Positions 1-9,425 of a stretch of 64,000 bases of DNA are shown piece after piece. The translations under genes were made by a program, and so were the position numbers. The stretch covers positions 1-64,000 of the forward strand of contig CAJNDS010000642.1 of the NCBI GenBank assembly GCA_905221605.1, in the 5' to 3' direction. How positions within the stretch are numbered: position 1 is the first letter of the stretch; each line of letters opens with the position of its first letter. The notes below the pieces were generated by a model. That model did no database searches. It was not told the DNA's origin and saw only the letters and a list, made by a program, of their open reading frames with translations. This stretch comes from Symbiodinium natans. Taxonomy: Eukaryota > Sar > Dinophyceae > Suessiales > Symbiodiniaceae.

Positions 1-129
1 CTACACCCTAACCCCTAAACCCTAAACCCTAACCCCTAAACCCTAAACCCTAAACCCTAAAACCCTAAACCCTAAACCCTAAACCCTAAACCCTAAACCC
101 TAAACCCTAAACCCTAAACCCTAAACCCT
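1..129 (-). repeat. Telomere, TTTAGGG type (C-strand shown)
   Basis: About 18 tandem CCCTAAA units read on the plus strand, so the G-rich strand TTTAGGG is the minus strand and the chromosome end is at base 1. The inner part (about 66-128) is perfect CCCTAAA. The outer part (1-65) contains variants such as CCCTAA, CCCCTAAA and one CCCTAAAA. This repeat is known from plants, many algae, dinoflagellates and chromerids. Confidence 0.95.
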
Positions 130-470
130 CAAGACAAAATAAATAGAAATTGTATGTGACACCAATCTGAATTTCCCATGTTTTTGTCTAAACAGCTGAC
201 AAGCCGAGTCAAGTAAGTTATATAATTCAAATCGCTTTGGCCAGCCGAATATTCACTCAAGCCCCGCAAACCCCCAGACACCAGATCCCACCCGATCCCT
301 AACAGCTGAGAAGCCGAGTTTAAGCACATTAGTTCAAATCGCTTTCGGCAAGCCGAAAATTCAATTCACTTCAATTCACTCAGATCCCCAATAGCTGAGA
401 AGCCGAGTTTAAGTATCCCCCCTCCCCGCCCTTCCCCCTCCTCCCGCCCCACTCCTGCCACGAAAGATGC
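130..470. repeat. Subtelomeric degenerate repeat, three copies
   Basis: The motif AGCTGAGAAGCCGAGTTTAA and its variants start near 193, 302 and 389. Between the first two copies a shared tail follows (ATTCAAATCGCTTT, AGCCGAA, ATTCA). Spacing is about 109 and 88 bases. A C-rich stretch (about 417-455) follows. No gene is seen here. Confidence 0.6.
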
Positions 471-554
471 TGCCTGAAACAAACCAAGGAACACACAGGA
501 GGCATCACGCAATCTGCACCCACGCACGATCTTTTGAAGCGGATGTCCCTGAAC

Positions 555-1019
555 TCAGAGCGGTGTGTCGTACAGGGCCGCTAGTGTGGTGATGGGCTTC
601 GGGAAGCGCTCTCGCTGAGCCTCTTCTATAAACAGCCCAATGTTCTGGCTAGTAACACACTCCCAAAGTCGCGGGAGACGGTGAGAAAGTAGGCGGCTCA
701 CGTCCCTGCTGACAGAGCGCCTGCCTGGAGTGCAAGACTCGGCATGCCAGTCGCGGCCTTTGAGCAGTTCAGCTTTGATGAGCATCCCCGCTTCCCCGCT
801 CAACTTCAATTTGCCATAAGGCAAGAAAAGTTCACCAAGCGGCGTGGATCGTGGCAGGAGGCGGCGTCCAGCCCACGGTCGCTGACGATCCACGCTCAGC
901 TTGGGGGCAAGGAACTTCTTCTTAATGTGAGACGAGAAGCGTTTGTCTCCTCGACTGAGCCCTGCCGCACTCAGCACTTGTCGGGCAAGACGTGATACTG
1001 CCTCACACGACCCCCTCAC
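555..1019 (-). CDS. Hypothetical ORF, possible 3' exon of the RdRP gene
   Basis: An open frame of 154 codons on the same strand as the RdRP exon and downstream of it, ending in TGA. It does not start at an ATG (the first codon is GTG), which fits an internal or terminal exon better than a complete gene. The protein is mixed and basic (for example SHIKKKFLAP, GKLKLSGEAG, LLKGRDWHAE), without low complexity. Cellular RdRPs normally continue for a few hundred residues after the catalytic DxDGD motif, whereas the RdRP frame stops 109 residues after it. This ORF could therefore be part of the missing C-terminus, but I recognise no motif that proves it. It could also be a separate gene or chance. 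Confidence 0.3.
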   Translation of the reverse strand: MRGSCEAVSRLARQVLSAAGLSRGDKRFSSHIKKKFLAPKLSVDRQRPWAGRRLLPRSTPLGELFLPYGKLKLSGEAGMLIKAELLKGRDWHAESCTPGRRSVSRDVSRLLSHRLPRLWECVTSQNIGLFIEEAQRERFPKPITTLAALYDTPL

Positions 1020-1447
1020 CCCTCTCTAACACATGTGCGCCGACTGTCCGCAAGAAAAACTTGTCCCCGGCCTCGGCGTCATATTTTTTTGGAACATCGT
1101 AAGCCGCGTGGGCAACGCTGCCGAGCTCGAACGCGCGGGGCATCCTACGTCTGCAGGGGTGGTGTCAGAGGCAGACTAAGATTAAAACAGATGTCTAGGT
1201 CCAGGTTTCACTTCAGGTCGGTTCAGCCTATACATCGTTGCTGTGGTAGCGACCACGAAACCAAAAAAAAACTTAGACCCCCGAGGTGACTGGGCTGCGA
1301 ATACTACTAGACTACTGATTCAACCTTGAGTCTACAAGCATTCGCCATACCGGCCCCAACATCCCGAGAAAAACCTTGATCACTATTGCACAGTAACGTG
1401 AAAGCAAATGAATCCTCAAAATGTTTTCCCGGCATCACAATGTTAGG
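1020..1447. other. No gene seen (possible intron or 3' region of RdRP)
   Basis: Nothing convincing. On the minus strand the RdRP frame is open for about 46 codons beyond its TAA before meeting TAG TAG, which is not improbable by chance. The stretch includes a run of A at 1263-1271 and no repeat. Confidence 0.4.
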
Positions 1448-3586
1448 TTATTCTCTCTTGTTGCCATAACATTGTAGACTCATTGTAGACAAAAAGGCAA
1501 GCTCAAAGTCAGTCCTCTTCTTCGCAGGGTATCTCGCCGCCCAGGCAGCCATCTGGGCTCGTTCCGCCAGAACGCATGTGTCCCCACGGATTGAGGGGGT
1601 ATCAACCCGGCGACAGTAGTTGATGTAGTCCATGAAACTGCTGCACTCCACCAGGTCCTTGCGAGCCAGGTTTTCCTTGGCGAATCGCGTGGCAGCTCGC
1701 AGCTTTTTCAAGGAGCGCCCGTCTGGAGTGTTGGCCACAAGCCGCGCGAGGTCAGGATCTGTAGAGATGAAGATGACGTCCCCGTCATAGTCCCCACCAC
1801 CCAAACTGGTGACACCCAGGCTTTCACAGCTGCAAATTATGCAGTTGTCTGGCAGAAACCTCATCTGCTCGGGAGCGGGTGGGTCTACAGATTCCCAAAC
1901 CTCGATGTCCTCCGGGAGCATGAGCGGGGTCCGGAATACAACTACCGGCCCCTTCAAGATCTCGCCGTCGATAATGACAATGCATTTCTGGGGTCCTAAA
2001 ATGTTTTGGACATCGGGCAACGCAAAGCAGCCGGCGCCAACCCCTTTCAGCGGCAGACGAGGGTTGTCTTCTTGAGAGTCTGCCTCTGCAAGGAATCGCC
2101 TCCCACCACGTAGCATCGATTCCTTTGTCCTCAAGGCTTCAAAGTTCCATGGCTCTTCCAATTCTTCAGTGGTGCGCAACAGTTCCAGGGGACTGGGGTG
2201 CTCGATGCGTTCCTTGTACTCAACAGCCACCCGGTTCTGTGGCACGCTGTGGACATGCAGACTTCGCTCCTTGGCATCAGTGGCACAGTACCTCGATGCA
2301 ATCCTGCGCAACTCAACCCCCTCCTGGCGCGACTGCTTCGGGCAACTCAACCCCCAGGCCCTTTTCTCCATGTCATCCGGGAGGTAAGTCCTTCTTTCCC
2401 AACAAAACTCCCGCACATCAGCTTTGGCCTGCCTTCTAGCCTCTCGTGTAGGAACGAGGCAGGCACGCAAGGCCAATGCCGACACAAGCTGCGCATGTAG
2501 TTTTGGCTTGCCTTGGCATTTGTCAGATTTTTGAACGATGTCCAAACCATATTGAATGCCAGCGTCTGCGTCGGAAGGCCATTCAGCTTTGATGCAAGAC
2601 TTGCGCAAGCGCAACTTGTTCCCTAAGCTGGCGTTGACCATGATCATGCCCTTCGCGAGTACATCAATGTCTCCCACCTTGAGTACTGCGCGGAACTGTG
2701 CAGCATGATAAACCAGACGCTGTCGGAGACAGTCCGGTCGGGCAGTCTTGAACAAGCCCAACTTTTCAGCCAGCTCTGGGCCAATCTCCGCGAGACCATC
2801 ACTTACATCCACGTCGATACGTGTGCCATCGTCCTCCATCGGGACAGTGAGGTTGGGCGCAATCTCAACCACTGTGTCATCGTCAAGTTCAATGGTTGCA
2901 GAAGAAGGACTAAACAAAAGTGGCAAACGGTTGAACAAACTGTGCAGGTCGCAATTCTTCTGCATCTGTTGCGCCGTTGCACTCTTTTCAATGCAAGCAG
3001 CACTGTACAGGCATTGGCCCTTGTCTGCGTCCTTCATGCACACAAAGTGTAAGAAGGGTGGCCGAACGCCGTCCACGCGGCTCCAACGCCAAAGGGCCAC
3101 CGGCTTCCTGGCCTTTCTCCCCCACGTTGCACTCCAGACGGACGCGCCCAACTCCCGTGCTCCACGGCTTGACTCTGTACTTGCCACAGTGCAAGCCTGC
3201 CACCCACAAGGCAACGCATCCCGGGGAGCTTTTTTGCCATTGACACGCTTGGCATTCAGGCATTCTGCGCTGGCTGGGTGCAGAAAGTCTTGCTCCTTGA
3301 CGAAGGCTTCTAGATCATCAGCTTCCTGCAAAGCGTCGGGGAAAATATACACGCCAGCATCAGAAAGAACCGCTTGCCGCTCTTCTGCGCTGAGCTGCCA
3401 GAAGCGCTGCGACAGCTTGGCAAGCTTGACTTGCTTCTGCAGCTTCTTACTGACGCGCTTCTTGCCTTTGAGCTGCTGCTGCAAGGACTGAAGATTCAAT
3501 GATTTGCGAAGGATCGCTGTCAAGCTTGCGGAGCCGAGGTTCTCTAGCTTCCAGACGAAAGGCCTGGTAAAGCGAGGTTTCTTCAC
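1448..3586 (-). CDS. Cellular RNA-dependent RNA polymerase (RDR/QDE-1 family), partial
   Basis: A 712-codon frame. The catalytic signature GGGDYDGD lies at residues 596-603 (bases 1778-1801); the three aspartates of DYDGD (599-603) bind the metal ions. About 45 residues before it is VVVFRTPLMLPEDIEVW, the family's conserved R-x-P...PxD segment, and near residues 260-320 there is a VSDGLAEIGPELA...LRQR...AVLKVGD stretch like the family's (T)DG...Q-x-R...KG block. Cellular RdRPs copy single-stranded RNA into dsRNA that feeds Dicer and small-RNA silencing. The frame opens at GTG. The first in-frame ATG is codon 184, and a TGA lies seven codons upstream of the GTG, so the N-terminus is probably in an upstream exon. 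Only 109 residues follow DYDGD, less than usual, so a 3' exon is missing or the gene is truncated. Confidence 0.85.
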   Translation of the reverse strand: MKKPRFTRPFVWKLENLGSASLTAILRKSLNLQSLQQQLKGKKRVSKKLQKQVKLAKLSQRFWQLSAEERQAVLSDAGVYIFPDALQEADDLEAFVKEQDFLHPASAECLNAKRVNGKKAPRDALPCGWQACTVASTESSRGARELGASVWSATWGRKARKPVALWRWSRVDGVRPPFLHFVCMKDADKGQCLYSAACIEKSATAQQMQKNCDLHSLFNRLPLLFSPSSATIELDDDTVVEIAPNLTVPMEDDGTRIDVDVSDGLAEIGPELAEKLGLFKTARPDCLRQRLVYHAAQFRAVLKVGDIDVLAKGMIMVNASLGNKLRLRKSCIKAEWPSDADAGIQYGLDIVQKSDKCQGKPKLHAQLVSALALRACLVPTREARRQAKADVREFCWERRTYLPDDMEKRAWGLSCPKQSRQEGVELRRIASRYCATDAKERSLHVHSVPQNRVAVEYKERIEHPSPLELLRTTEELEEPWNFEALRTKESMLRGGRRFLAEADSQEDNPRLPLKGVGAGCFALPDVQNILGPQKCIVIIDGEILKGPVVVFRTPLMLPEDIEVWESVDPPAPEQMRFLPDNCIICSCESLGVTSLGGGDYDGDVIFISTDPDLARLVANTPDGRSLKKLRAATRFAKENLARKDLVECSSFMDYINYCRRVDTPSIRGDTCVLAERAQMAAWAARYPAKKRTDFELAFLSTMSLQCYGNKRE

Positions 3587-4540
3587 CTTGCAGGAGTCGT
3601 AGTTTCAAGTCTTAGGGGCACGGGTGTCCGAAGCTTCTTCTTTCTACGTGAAAAACATAAGCAGTGCATCAAACGACAACCCAGGCACCAAGCGTTCCAT
3701 TCAGTGTTTGGTTAGGTTCACGCTTACCATGCCCGCCCGGAAATTTGCTATACGCAATGCTCGTTGGCTGCGCTTGTTGAGTCAATGTTGAAAATGTGCT
3801 CGCCCCCCGCCTCTTCTGTGCGACTGATTTCTGTGGTTTGCGATAGTGTTCCCAGGCAACCGCCCGCTAGCCTGCAACGAAATATTCCGTTGGCAGCGCA
3901 CGTGTGTGTGTGTGTGACAATATTTCATGCGAGGCAGCAGAAACGCATCAACCAGTTTGCTATGCAGCGCACCACTGGCAGAGCATGTTTTGCAAGCATG
4001 TTCTGTAGCATTTGGGCCAAGCCAAGGCTTCGATATTTCGAGGTCTGGGGCTTCGAGGCGTGGATTATGCAAGTTTTCAAGTTTCAGGGCTTAGAGGTTT
4101 TAGGTTTTGCTGTTGAGCAATAATTCTCGGCCGGGTGTGATCGTCTTAATCATTGTCTTAATCGTCTTCACACGACACACAGTGCGCGAGCGACACCCAC
4201 GACACAGGATAAGGAACAACAACGAGTCGATGTGTGTGTGTGTCTCGTTCGTGTATGACGTGGTATTCTCCACACCTCGTCAGCGCACAACGCTTCCAGG
4301 AAGGAGCGGTCGATGACGACTTTGCGGAGCGGGGGCTGGGCACGGCATAGAAGTCCTCTGGCCCAGCCCGCGTCGCACAGGTGCGGGTGCTCCTCGCACG
4401 AATAATACTAGCGTGCACCAAACGCCAACTTTTTTTTGCGCAAACTCTGCTGCAGAAAAACATGGGAAACGATAGGCTGCTTCTACATTCCAGAACCCTT
4501 TTCACCCAACCAGAAAGCAACGCATGCAACACCCAAACCC
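3587..4540. other. Upstream region of RdRP; no clear gene
   Basis: A short (GT)n run lies at about 3902-3917 and another at about 4231-4242. Open frames here are short and on both strands. Missing 5' exons of the RdRP could be in this stretch, but I cannot place one. Confidence 0.4.
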
Positions 4541-5391
4541 TTATCGAACGCCGCGTAGACGCCACGCCTCCTCTCCGTCAGACACGACGCCTCGCTGCTT
4601 GCGCCGAGCCTCCTGCAGCACAGAACACAGAGTTTTTGTCTTATCAACATCAATTTGCGCGCGAGCCTGCGCATCCATGGCCTCCAAGATTTGCTCCAGG
4701 TCGCTTTGCAGGTGCTCCAGATCAGCCTGGCAAGCACGAACGTGAAAGACAACATACATACCTGTCTGTTCCAAGGTTGCCTGGGCTGTCGCCGCTGCGA
4801 AGTCTTGCTCCTTTCTAAGGACACAACCGGACCATAGTAGTGGCACTACAGGGCCTCCAAGATTTTGCAGGTGCTCCAGATTAAAAGTGTGCGTGTGTGT
4901 GCGTGTGCATATGCACATGATTTCACAGAACAAGTCAGCGCGCTCCGTCTTCCTGTCCTGCACCTCTGCCGCGGCCGCGGCCTCCAAATCTGAAGGGTCA
5001 TCAGCCTGGCAAGCACGGACATGAAATACAACCTGCCGGTCTGTTCCAAGGTTGCCTGGACAATCGCCGCTCTGGCATTTTGCTCAAATTGCTCCTTTCC
5101 AAAAACACAGCCGCGCAATAGTAGTGACAATAGCAAGAGTAGCAGAAGTAGCAACAGCAGAAGTCTCATCAATGGCAGTAGCATGGAAGTAAAAGTTGTG
5201 AGCAGCGGGGGCAAGGCATCCAAACTGCTGCGGTCCTCCGGAATTTCCAGGCCCGTGGCAGCGCCAAAATCTGATGGGAAATTCTCCTGAGTTGTCAACA
5301 ACAGCGAACCGTTGGCATACTTGCTAGCTAGCCGAGGCGACAACGGGGTCCGAGGCCACGCTGGAAGTGTCTTCTTCCTGTCCACATGCAC
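4541..5391 (-). CDS. Two duplicated exon-like segments with coiled-coil potential (gene fragment or pseudogene)
   Basis: Two related minus-strand stretches lie at about 5110-4925 and 4835-4560. Both contain KEQ...AxxQATLEQT followed by FHVRACQAD (the second in full; the first only after a frame change of about one base). The proximal segment runs on through DLEHLQSDLEQILEAMDAQ into a charged helix that looks like a coiled coil. The distal segment has an Ala run and VQDRKTERADLF. A Leu-rich run (about 12 Leu) precedes the distal copy. They lie upstream of the RdRP exon on the same strand, so they might belong to the same transcription unit, but no splice chain can be shown. The frame offset between the copies suggests decay. 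Confidence 0.3.
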
Positions 5392-5837
5392 GCTGCGTCG
5401 GCAGGTTCACTGACAACCTATGCAGCAGCGCCTGCTCGTCGAGACGTGCCCAGTTGAAAAATTGACCCCGTTGGGATGCCGCCGCAACCCCTCAGCGGTC
5501 GATGCTGAAGAGAGGATGCTCAAGAAAAAAAGCACCAAAGGACATCCGAGCTGCTCCTCTTCTTGGCCCGGTTACGGTTCTGGCGGGCCTACACGCACAT
5601 AGCAGGTCTAGCCGGCTCGCAACAACAATAGCCTCCGGCCTGCTGGCGCTTCTTGGCATCCATCAAGATGCGGCGCTTCTTGCTGATGCCTTGGGCTGGC
5701 CAGTCTAAGCCATCTGACGAAAGAACCCCTGACTAGGGTGAAGCGGACTCGCCTAGCACGCTGGGGCCGTGGGGGGTTTCAACAGCAGCCGCCTGCGCGA
5801 ACCGCCAGCCCGATCACAACATAGAAATAAACGCTCA

Positions 5838-6152
5838 TCACGATTGCCCGCCCAAACCCACCTTGTCTTCCTCATCCGACATGTCGGCCCAGCTCGGGCC
5901 GCGGAAAAACTCCTGGCAGTTGAACAAGCAGCCACAAGTGCGTGTAGCACATCTCCGCCTAGCTTGATTTTCTAGCCGAGCCTGTCCGGTGCTGGCGCAG
6001 GATCGTGGGAAGAAGCGAGCCATGTCAAGCAACCTCACGATGGCACCAAGCACGAGCACACGGCAAAAGAGCCAAAGCACGTGTGGACTGGCAGCATACG
6101 TGCTCGCTAGGCGGACATGTAGCTTTATGAGCTTGGGCAACATTGCAACCAT
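5838..6152 (-). CDS. Small hypothetical ORF with a hydrophobic segment
   Basis: 104 codons from a true ATG (6152-6150) to TGA. After a short basic N-terminus the sequence has a hydrophobic stretch HVLWLFCRVLVLGAIVRLL (about residues 24-42) that could span a membrane or act as a targeting signal. It is followed by a Cys/Arg-rich part and an acidic end (SDEEDK). A splice acceptor-like CCAG occurs inside, so this may be two exons. I recognise no family, and a chance ORF is possible. The stretch 5392-5837 before it shows no gene. Confidence 0.25.
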   Translation of the reverse strand: MVAMLPKLIKLHVRLASTYAASPHVLWLFCRVLVLGAIVRLLDMARFFPRSCASTGQARLENQARRRCATRTCGCLFNCQEFFRGPSWADMSDEEDKVGLGGQS

Positions 6153-6318
6153 GTCTTAGGCCTGGAAACTCATTTCTCCGCTTGACCAACACTCCTCTGA
6201 AGCCGTAAACTGAGGACTTGGCAAGCGATTATGGGCAAACGACCGCCCCCAAGCAAGTATCAAGCCTTGAACGAAGAAAACTGCGACGGTGTCTCGGTCG
6301 CTGAGCCACACCTTCCCG

Positions 6319-6343
6319 CCCCCCCCGCCCCCCCCCCCCCCCC
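6319..6343. repeat. Poly-C tract
   Basis: 25 bases of C interrupted by a single G at 6327. The complementary strand is a G-run able to form G-quadruplexes. It is flanked by further C-rich DNA to about 6370. Confidence 0.8.
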
Positions 6344-6419
6344 TCACTCACACACCCCCCCTCCCGGCCCCTTTACTTACCCCACCCCGAAAGGAAAACG
6401 AAAAATTGTAGCAAGGGGT

Positions 6420-6650
6420 TCATAATATACTATATGGTCCCAGCGACGACCAGAAACCCACAAAGCAAACATCACGGAATAAATCGTACATATATCATGG
6501 TCCCAGCGACGACAAAACGTCACAGAACAAATCGTACATATACGATGGTCCCAGCGACAACAAATCGTCGCGGAACAAATCGTACATATACTATGGTCCC
6601 ACATCCTTTTTAGGCGTTTCTCGTTTACAAAGTTCGCAAATATAAAATGA
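6420..6650. repeat. CGTACATATA minisatellite, array 1
   Basis: Four imperfect units of about 49 bases sharing ATCGTACATATA, ATGGTCCCAGCGACGAC and GTCACAGAACAA. It ends in ACATCCTTTTTAGGCGTTTC, the same end sequence as the arrays at 9.0-9.4 kb and 10.85-11.05 kb. Confidence 0.85.
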
Positions 6651-6679
6651 TTGAGACAGAACATGGTCGTGTTCGATCA

Positions 6680-7290
6680 TGCGTCTGAAATCAGAACAAT
6701 GAATTCAGATTTTATTTCACAACTTATAATAGTAATATACTTTACATCTTCTACGGCATAAAAAAAGGCTCTGGGGGCTCACAAGAGGCTCTACGGACTC
6801 TTGGGGCTCACAGACAGCTCTATAAAAGGCTTTGCCTCTACGGGGCTCACAGACGGCTCTAGAGTTGGCCCCCATGGTGATACAGGTAGGCTGGCCCCGA
6901 TACAGGTAGGCTAATTTTTCCTCTGTTTCTGCAGGGGCTGCAGCAGGGGCTGCAGGGGTTGCAGGGACTGCAGGGGCTGCAGGGACTGCAAGGGCCGCAG
7001 GGACTGAAGGGGCTGCAGGCACTGCAGAGACTGCAGGCAACTGCAGGGGTTGCAGGGGCTGCAATGACTGCAGGGGCTACAAGGACTGCAGGGGCTGCAA
7101 AGACTGCAGGGGCTGCAGGGATTGCAGGGGCTGCAGGGACTGCGGGGGCTGCAGGGACTGCAGGGATTGCAGGGCCTGCAGGGACTGCAGGGTTACAGGG
7201 ACTGCAGGGGCTGCAGGGGCTGCAGGGGCTGCAATGACTGCAGGGACGTGGTGGGGTACAGACTCTTGGGGCTCACAGACGGCTCTGGAG
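6680..7290 (+). mobile_element. Dispersed repeat module with internal CTGCAGGG minisatellite (direct copy)
   Basis: The module starts near CTGAAATCAGAACAATGA and runs through an AT-rich stretch (TATAATAGTAATATAC) and TATGCCGTAGAA (on the complement). It then has GGCTCACAGACGGCTCT units, then about 300 bases of GCAGGGACTGCAGGGGCT-type 12-base repeats (about 6938-7250), and closes with GTACAGACTCTTGGGG. Shorter inverted copies lie at 13404-13719 and about 14363-14678. I see no transposase, terminal inverted repeat or target duplication, so calling it mobile rests only on dispersal in both orientations. Confidence 0.45.
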
Positions 7291-7445
7291 AAGGCTCTGG
7301 CTCTACGGACTCTTGGAGCTCACAAACGGCTCTAGAGAAGGCTCTGGCTCTACGGACTCTTGGGGCTCACAGACGGCTCTAGAGAAGGCTTTGGCTCTAC
7401 GGACTCTTGGGGCTCACAGACGGCTCTAGAGACGGCTCTGGCAAA
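7255..7445. repeat. Minisatellite of about 54 bases (GGCTCACAGACGGCTCT)
   Basis: Four tandem units containing CTCTTGGGGCTCACAGACGG, then CTCTAGAGA and GGCTCTGGCTCTACGGA. The same motif appears at 6770-6870. The array stops just downstream of the stop codon of the glycosyltransferase-like ORF. Confidence 0.8.
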
Positions 7446-7452
7446 GAATCGC

Positions 7453-8292
7453 TCATTTTTTAAGCACCACTTTGCGAACCCTTCCAGAAGACTTCCGTAT
7501 TACCGCAGGACGCTTGTGCACAGTTCCTGGGCGAGCAATCTTCTGACCTTTGCCAAAGATCTGCGACAAATGTGTTGCTGTATAAACTTCTGGACGTGGC
7601 GGATACCAGAAATTATTGGCCAGGCGTTCTGATAACATCAAGTCGAAATGACGGTACCTCTTGCCTTGGCATGTTGCTTGCCACATTTGCAACAAGCCCT
7701 TCCTGCGGAAAAAAATCGCCTGCGAACCTTCCAAGGCGAACTCCATGTCATAGTACCATTCAAGCTTGGTGCCTTCATTCCATTGCTTGCGCCAGCCGGG
7801 CCATCCAATATCTACTCCGCGAGGCAAAGATGCCATGAGAAGCTCGACTCCGCTTCGTGTTTTCTGGAATCTCGCATCAGCCTCCAGAAACCAGACGTAG
7901 CCAATACGGCTGCAGCGCTGATCGGACCGATAGCGCTGCAGCAGTTGTGAGCACCTCCCAAACCATCGATGCTGCACCGAGAAGTGAACCACCTCATTTG
8001 GCTTCAGGTGTCGTCCCATATGTTGGTCGATGTTGCATCTGAACCCGTAGACGACGTGGACCTTCGTGGCGCCGAGGTGCTTGAGCTCTTTGACAAGCGG
8101 AGCATGAACACCATGATTTCCAGCGTGCGAGAGGATGATGAACAGCGAGTTGTTGATGCAAGCTGGGGATTGCGGTAGCACCAATGCTGATTCTTGTATG
8201 TGTCGAGATCTGCACCGCTCCAGGGCTTTCCGCTTTGATTCCGCAGTGGAGTACCACCAGGAATTGCCGCACGTGCAGCGACACCATGGCAT
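7453..8292 (-). CDS. Glycosyltransferase-like protein (GT25/LPS-transferase type, tentative)
   Basis: 279 codons from the first in-frame ATG (8292-8290) to TGA; the open frame extends 19 codons further upstream without an ATG. Starting Met as 1: a Cys-rich N-terminus MPWCRCTCGNSWW; LFIILSHAG (about 50-58); KVHVVYGF (about 78-85); YVWFLEADARF (about 132-142), which resembles the LEDDA metal/nucleotide-sugar motif of GT25-like enzymes; GSQAIFFRRKGL (about 189-200), like the segment after it; and YRHFDLMLSERL (about 213-224), like the PxDxxL motif near the active site. The C-terminus is very basic (KSSGRVRKVVLKK). The acidic motif is LEADA rather than LEDDA, so activity is uncertain. No signal peptide is obvious. 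Family assignment is by eye; it is the best intact ATG-to-stop ORF in the first 20 kb. Confidence 0.5.
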   Translation of the reverse strand: MPWCRCTCGNSWWYSTAESKRKALERCRSRHIQESALVLPQSPACINNSLFIILSHAGNHGVHAPLVKELKHLGATKVHVVYGFRCNIDQHMGRHLKPNEVVHFSVQHRWFGRCSQLLQRYRSDQRCSRIGYVWFLEADARFQKTRSGVELLMASLPRGVDIGWPGWRKQWNEGTKLEWYYDMEFALEGSQAIFFRRKGLLQMWQATCQGKRYRHFDLMLSERLANNFWYPPRPEVYTATHLSQIFGKGQKIARPGTVHKRPAVIRKSSGRVRKVVLKK

Positions 8293-8329
8293 GACGCAAA
8301 GAGCTGATTTAGAGTTTAGACCCAGGCTA

Positions 8330-8680
8330 TGGGGTTCATGATATATCAAGAATAACTTTCGTGAGTTGACCCTTCGTCACAGTTGGCAAATTCCTTGCCA
8401 TTGGGTTCATGATATCAAGAACACTTTGGTGATTTGACCGTTCGTCCCTGTTGCCAAATTCGTCCTAAGTTAGGCAAGAAATCTGCTTATATACCTCATG
8501 TCACCGGTAACATTTGGAGTGCCAGTTAGACCAGGATTTTGCTGGGCTATTGCTGCCGGAAGAATTTTGGGTCCCAAGTTAGGCAAGAAATCTGCTTAAC
8601 TCATGCTGCCGAAAAAATTGGGAGTGCCAGCTAGACCAGACAAGAGGCTCAAGATGGCTCATGCCGAATTTTTGGGTCCG
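8330..8680. repeat. Two short tandem duplications
   Basis: GGGTTCATGATAT...ATCAAGAA with TTTGACC...TTCGTC is present twice (about 8332 and 8404, offset about 72). AGTTAGGCAAGAAATCTGC followed by GGAGTGCCAG is present twice (about 8468 and 8577, offset about 109). They lie immediately upstream of the glycosyltransferase-like ORF. Confidence 0.7.
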
Positions 8681-8984
8681 TCCTTTCCCCCCCCCCTTTC
8701 CAGCACTATTCTCACCCCAGGGCTATTGCAAAAAAAACTATGTTTTGTTGTTTTCCTCTTTTTCTGAACGGAAATAAAGCAAAGGAAATACAGCCATGTG
8801 TAGAACTTGAGAGGCGCGCGCGCGCACGGGCGCGCGGGGAGGCATTCTGTTCAAAGAAAAACATCACTTGGTCGAACACATGCAAAAATCGTGAAAATCA
8901 ATTCGCAGTTCAAAAACGACGAAAACATGCATCTCCTACAAAACTCTGCATGATATAACTGATATAACCTGTCTAGACTGTTAC
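8681..8984. other. No gene seen
   Basis: A spacer with a C-run at about 8686-8697 and an alternating GCGCGC stretch at 8813-8836, which could adopt Z-form. Open frames are short. Confidence 0.4.
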
Positions 8985-9425
8985 ACATAGAATGGTCCCT
9001 GCAACGAACGCAACCCCGCAAAACAAACGTCACAGAACAAATGGTACACATACAATGGTCCCAGCGACAACAAAACTCCCGTAAATAAAACATCACGAAC
9101 AAATCGTACATACATCATGGTCCCAGCGACGACGAAACGTCACGGAACAAATCGTACATATACTATGGTCCCGGCGACTACAAACGTCGTGGAACAAATC
9201 GCATATATACTATATGGTCCCAGCGACGACCGGAATCCCACAAAGCAAACATCACGTAATAAATCGTACATATATCATCGTCCCAGCGACGACAAAACGT
9301 CACAGAACAAATCGTACATATACTATGGTCCCAGCGACGACAAATCGTCGCGGAACAAATCGTACATATACTATGGCCCCACATCCTTTTTAGGCGTTTC
9401 TCGTTTACAAAGTTCGCAAAATATA
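8985..9425. repeat. CGTACATATA minisatellite, array 2
   Basis: Eight or so units of 48-51 bases sharing AATCGTACATATA and GGTCCCAGCGACGACAAA. One unit has a perfect hairpin: GCGACGA (9334-9340), loop CAAA, TCGTCGC (9345-9351). It ends with the same TTTTTAGGCGTTTCTCG sequence as array 1. Confidence 0.85.

Noticed and set aside
4158-4565. Minus ORF of 135 codons upstream of RdRP
   Set aside because: It starts without an ATG, includes a frame over a GT microsatellite and shows no recognisable domain or paralogue.
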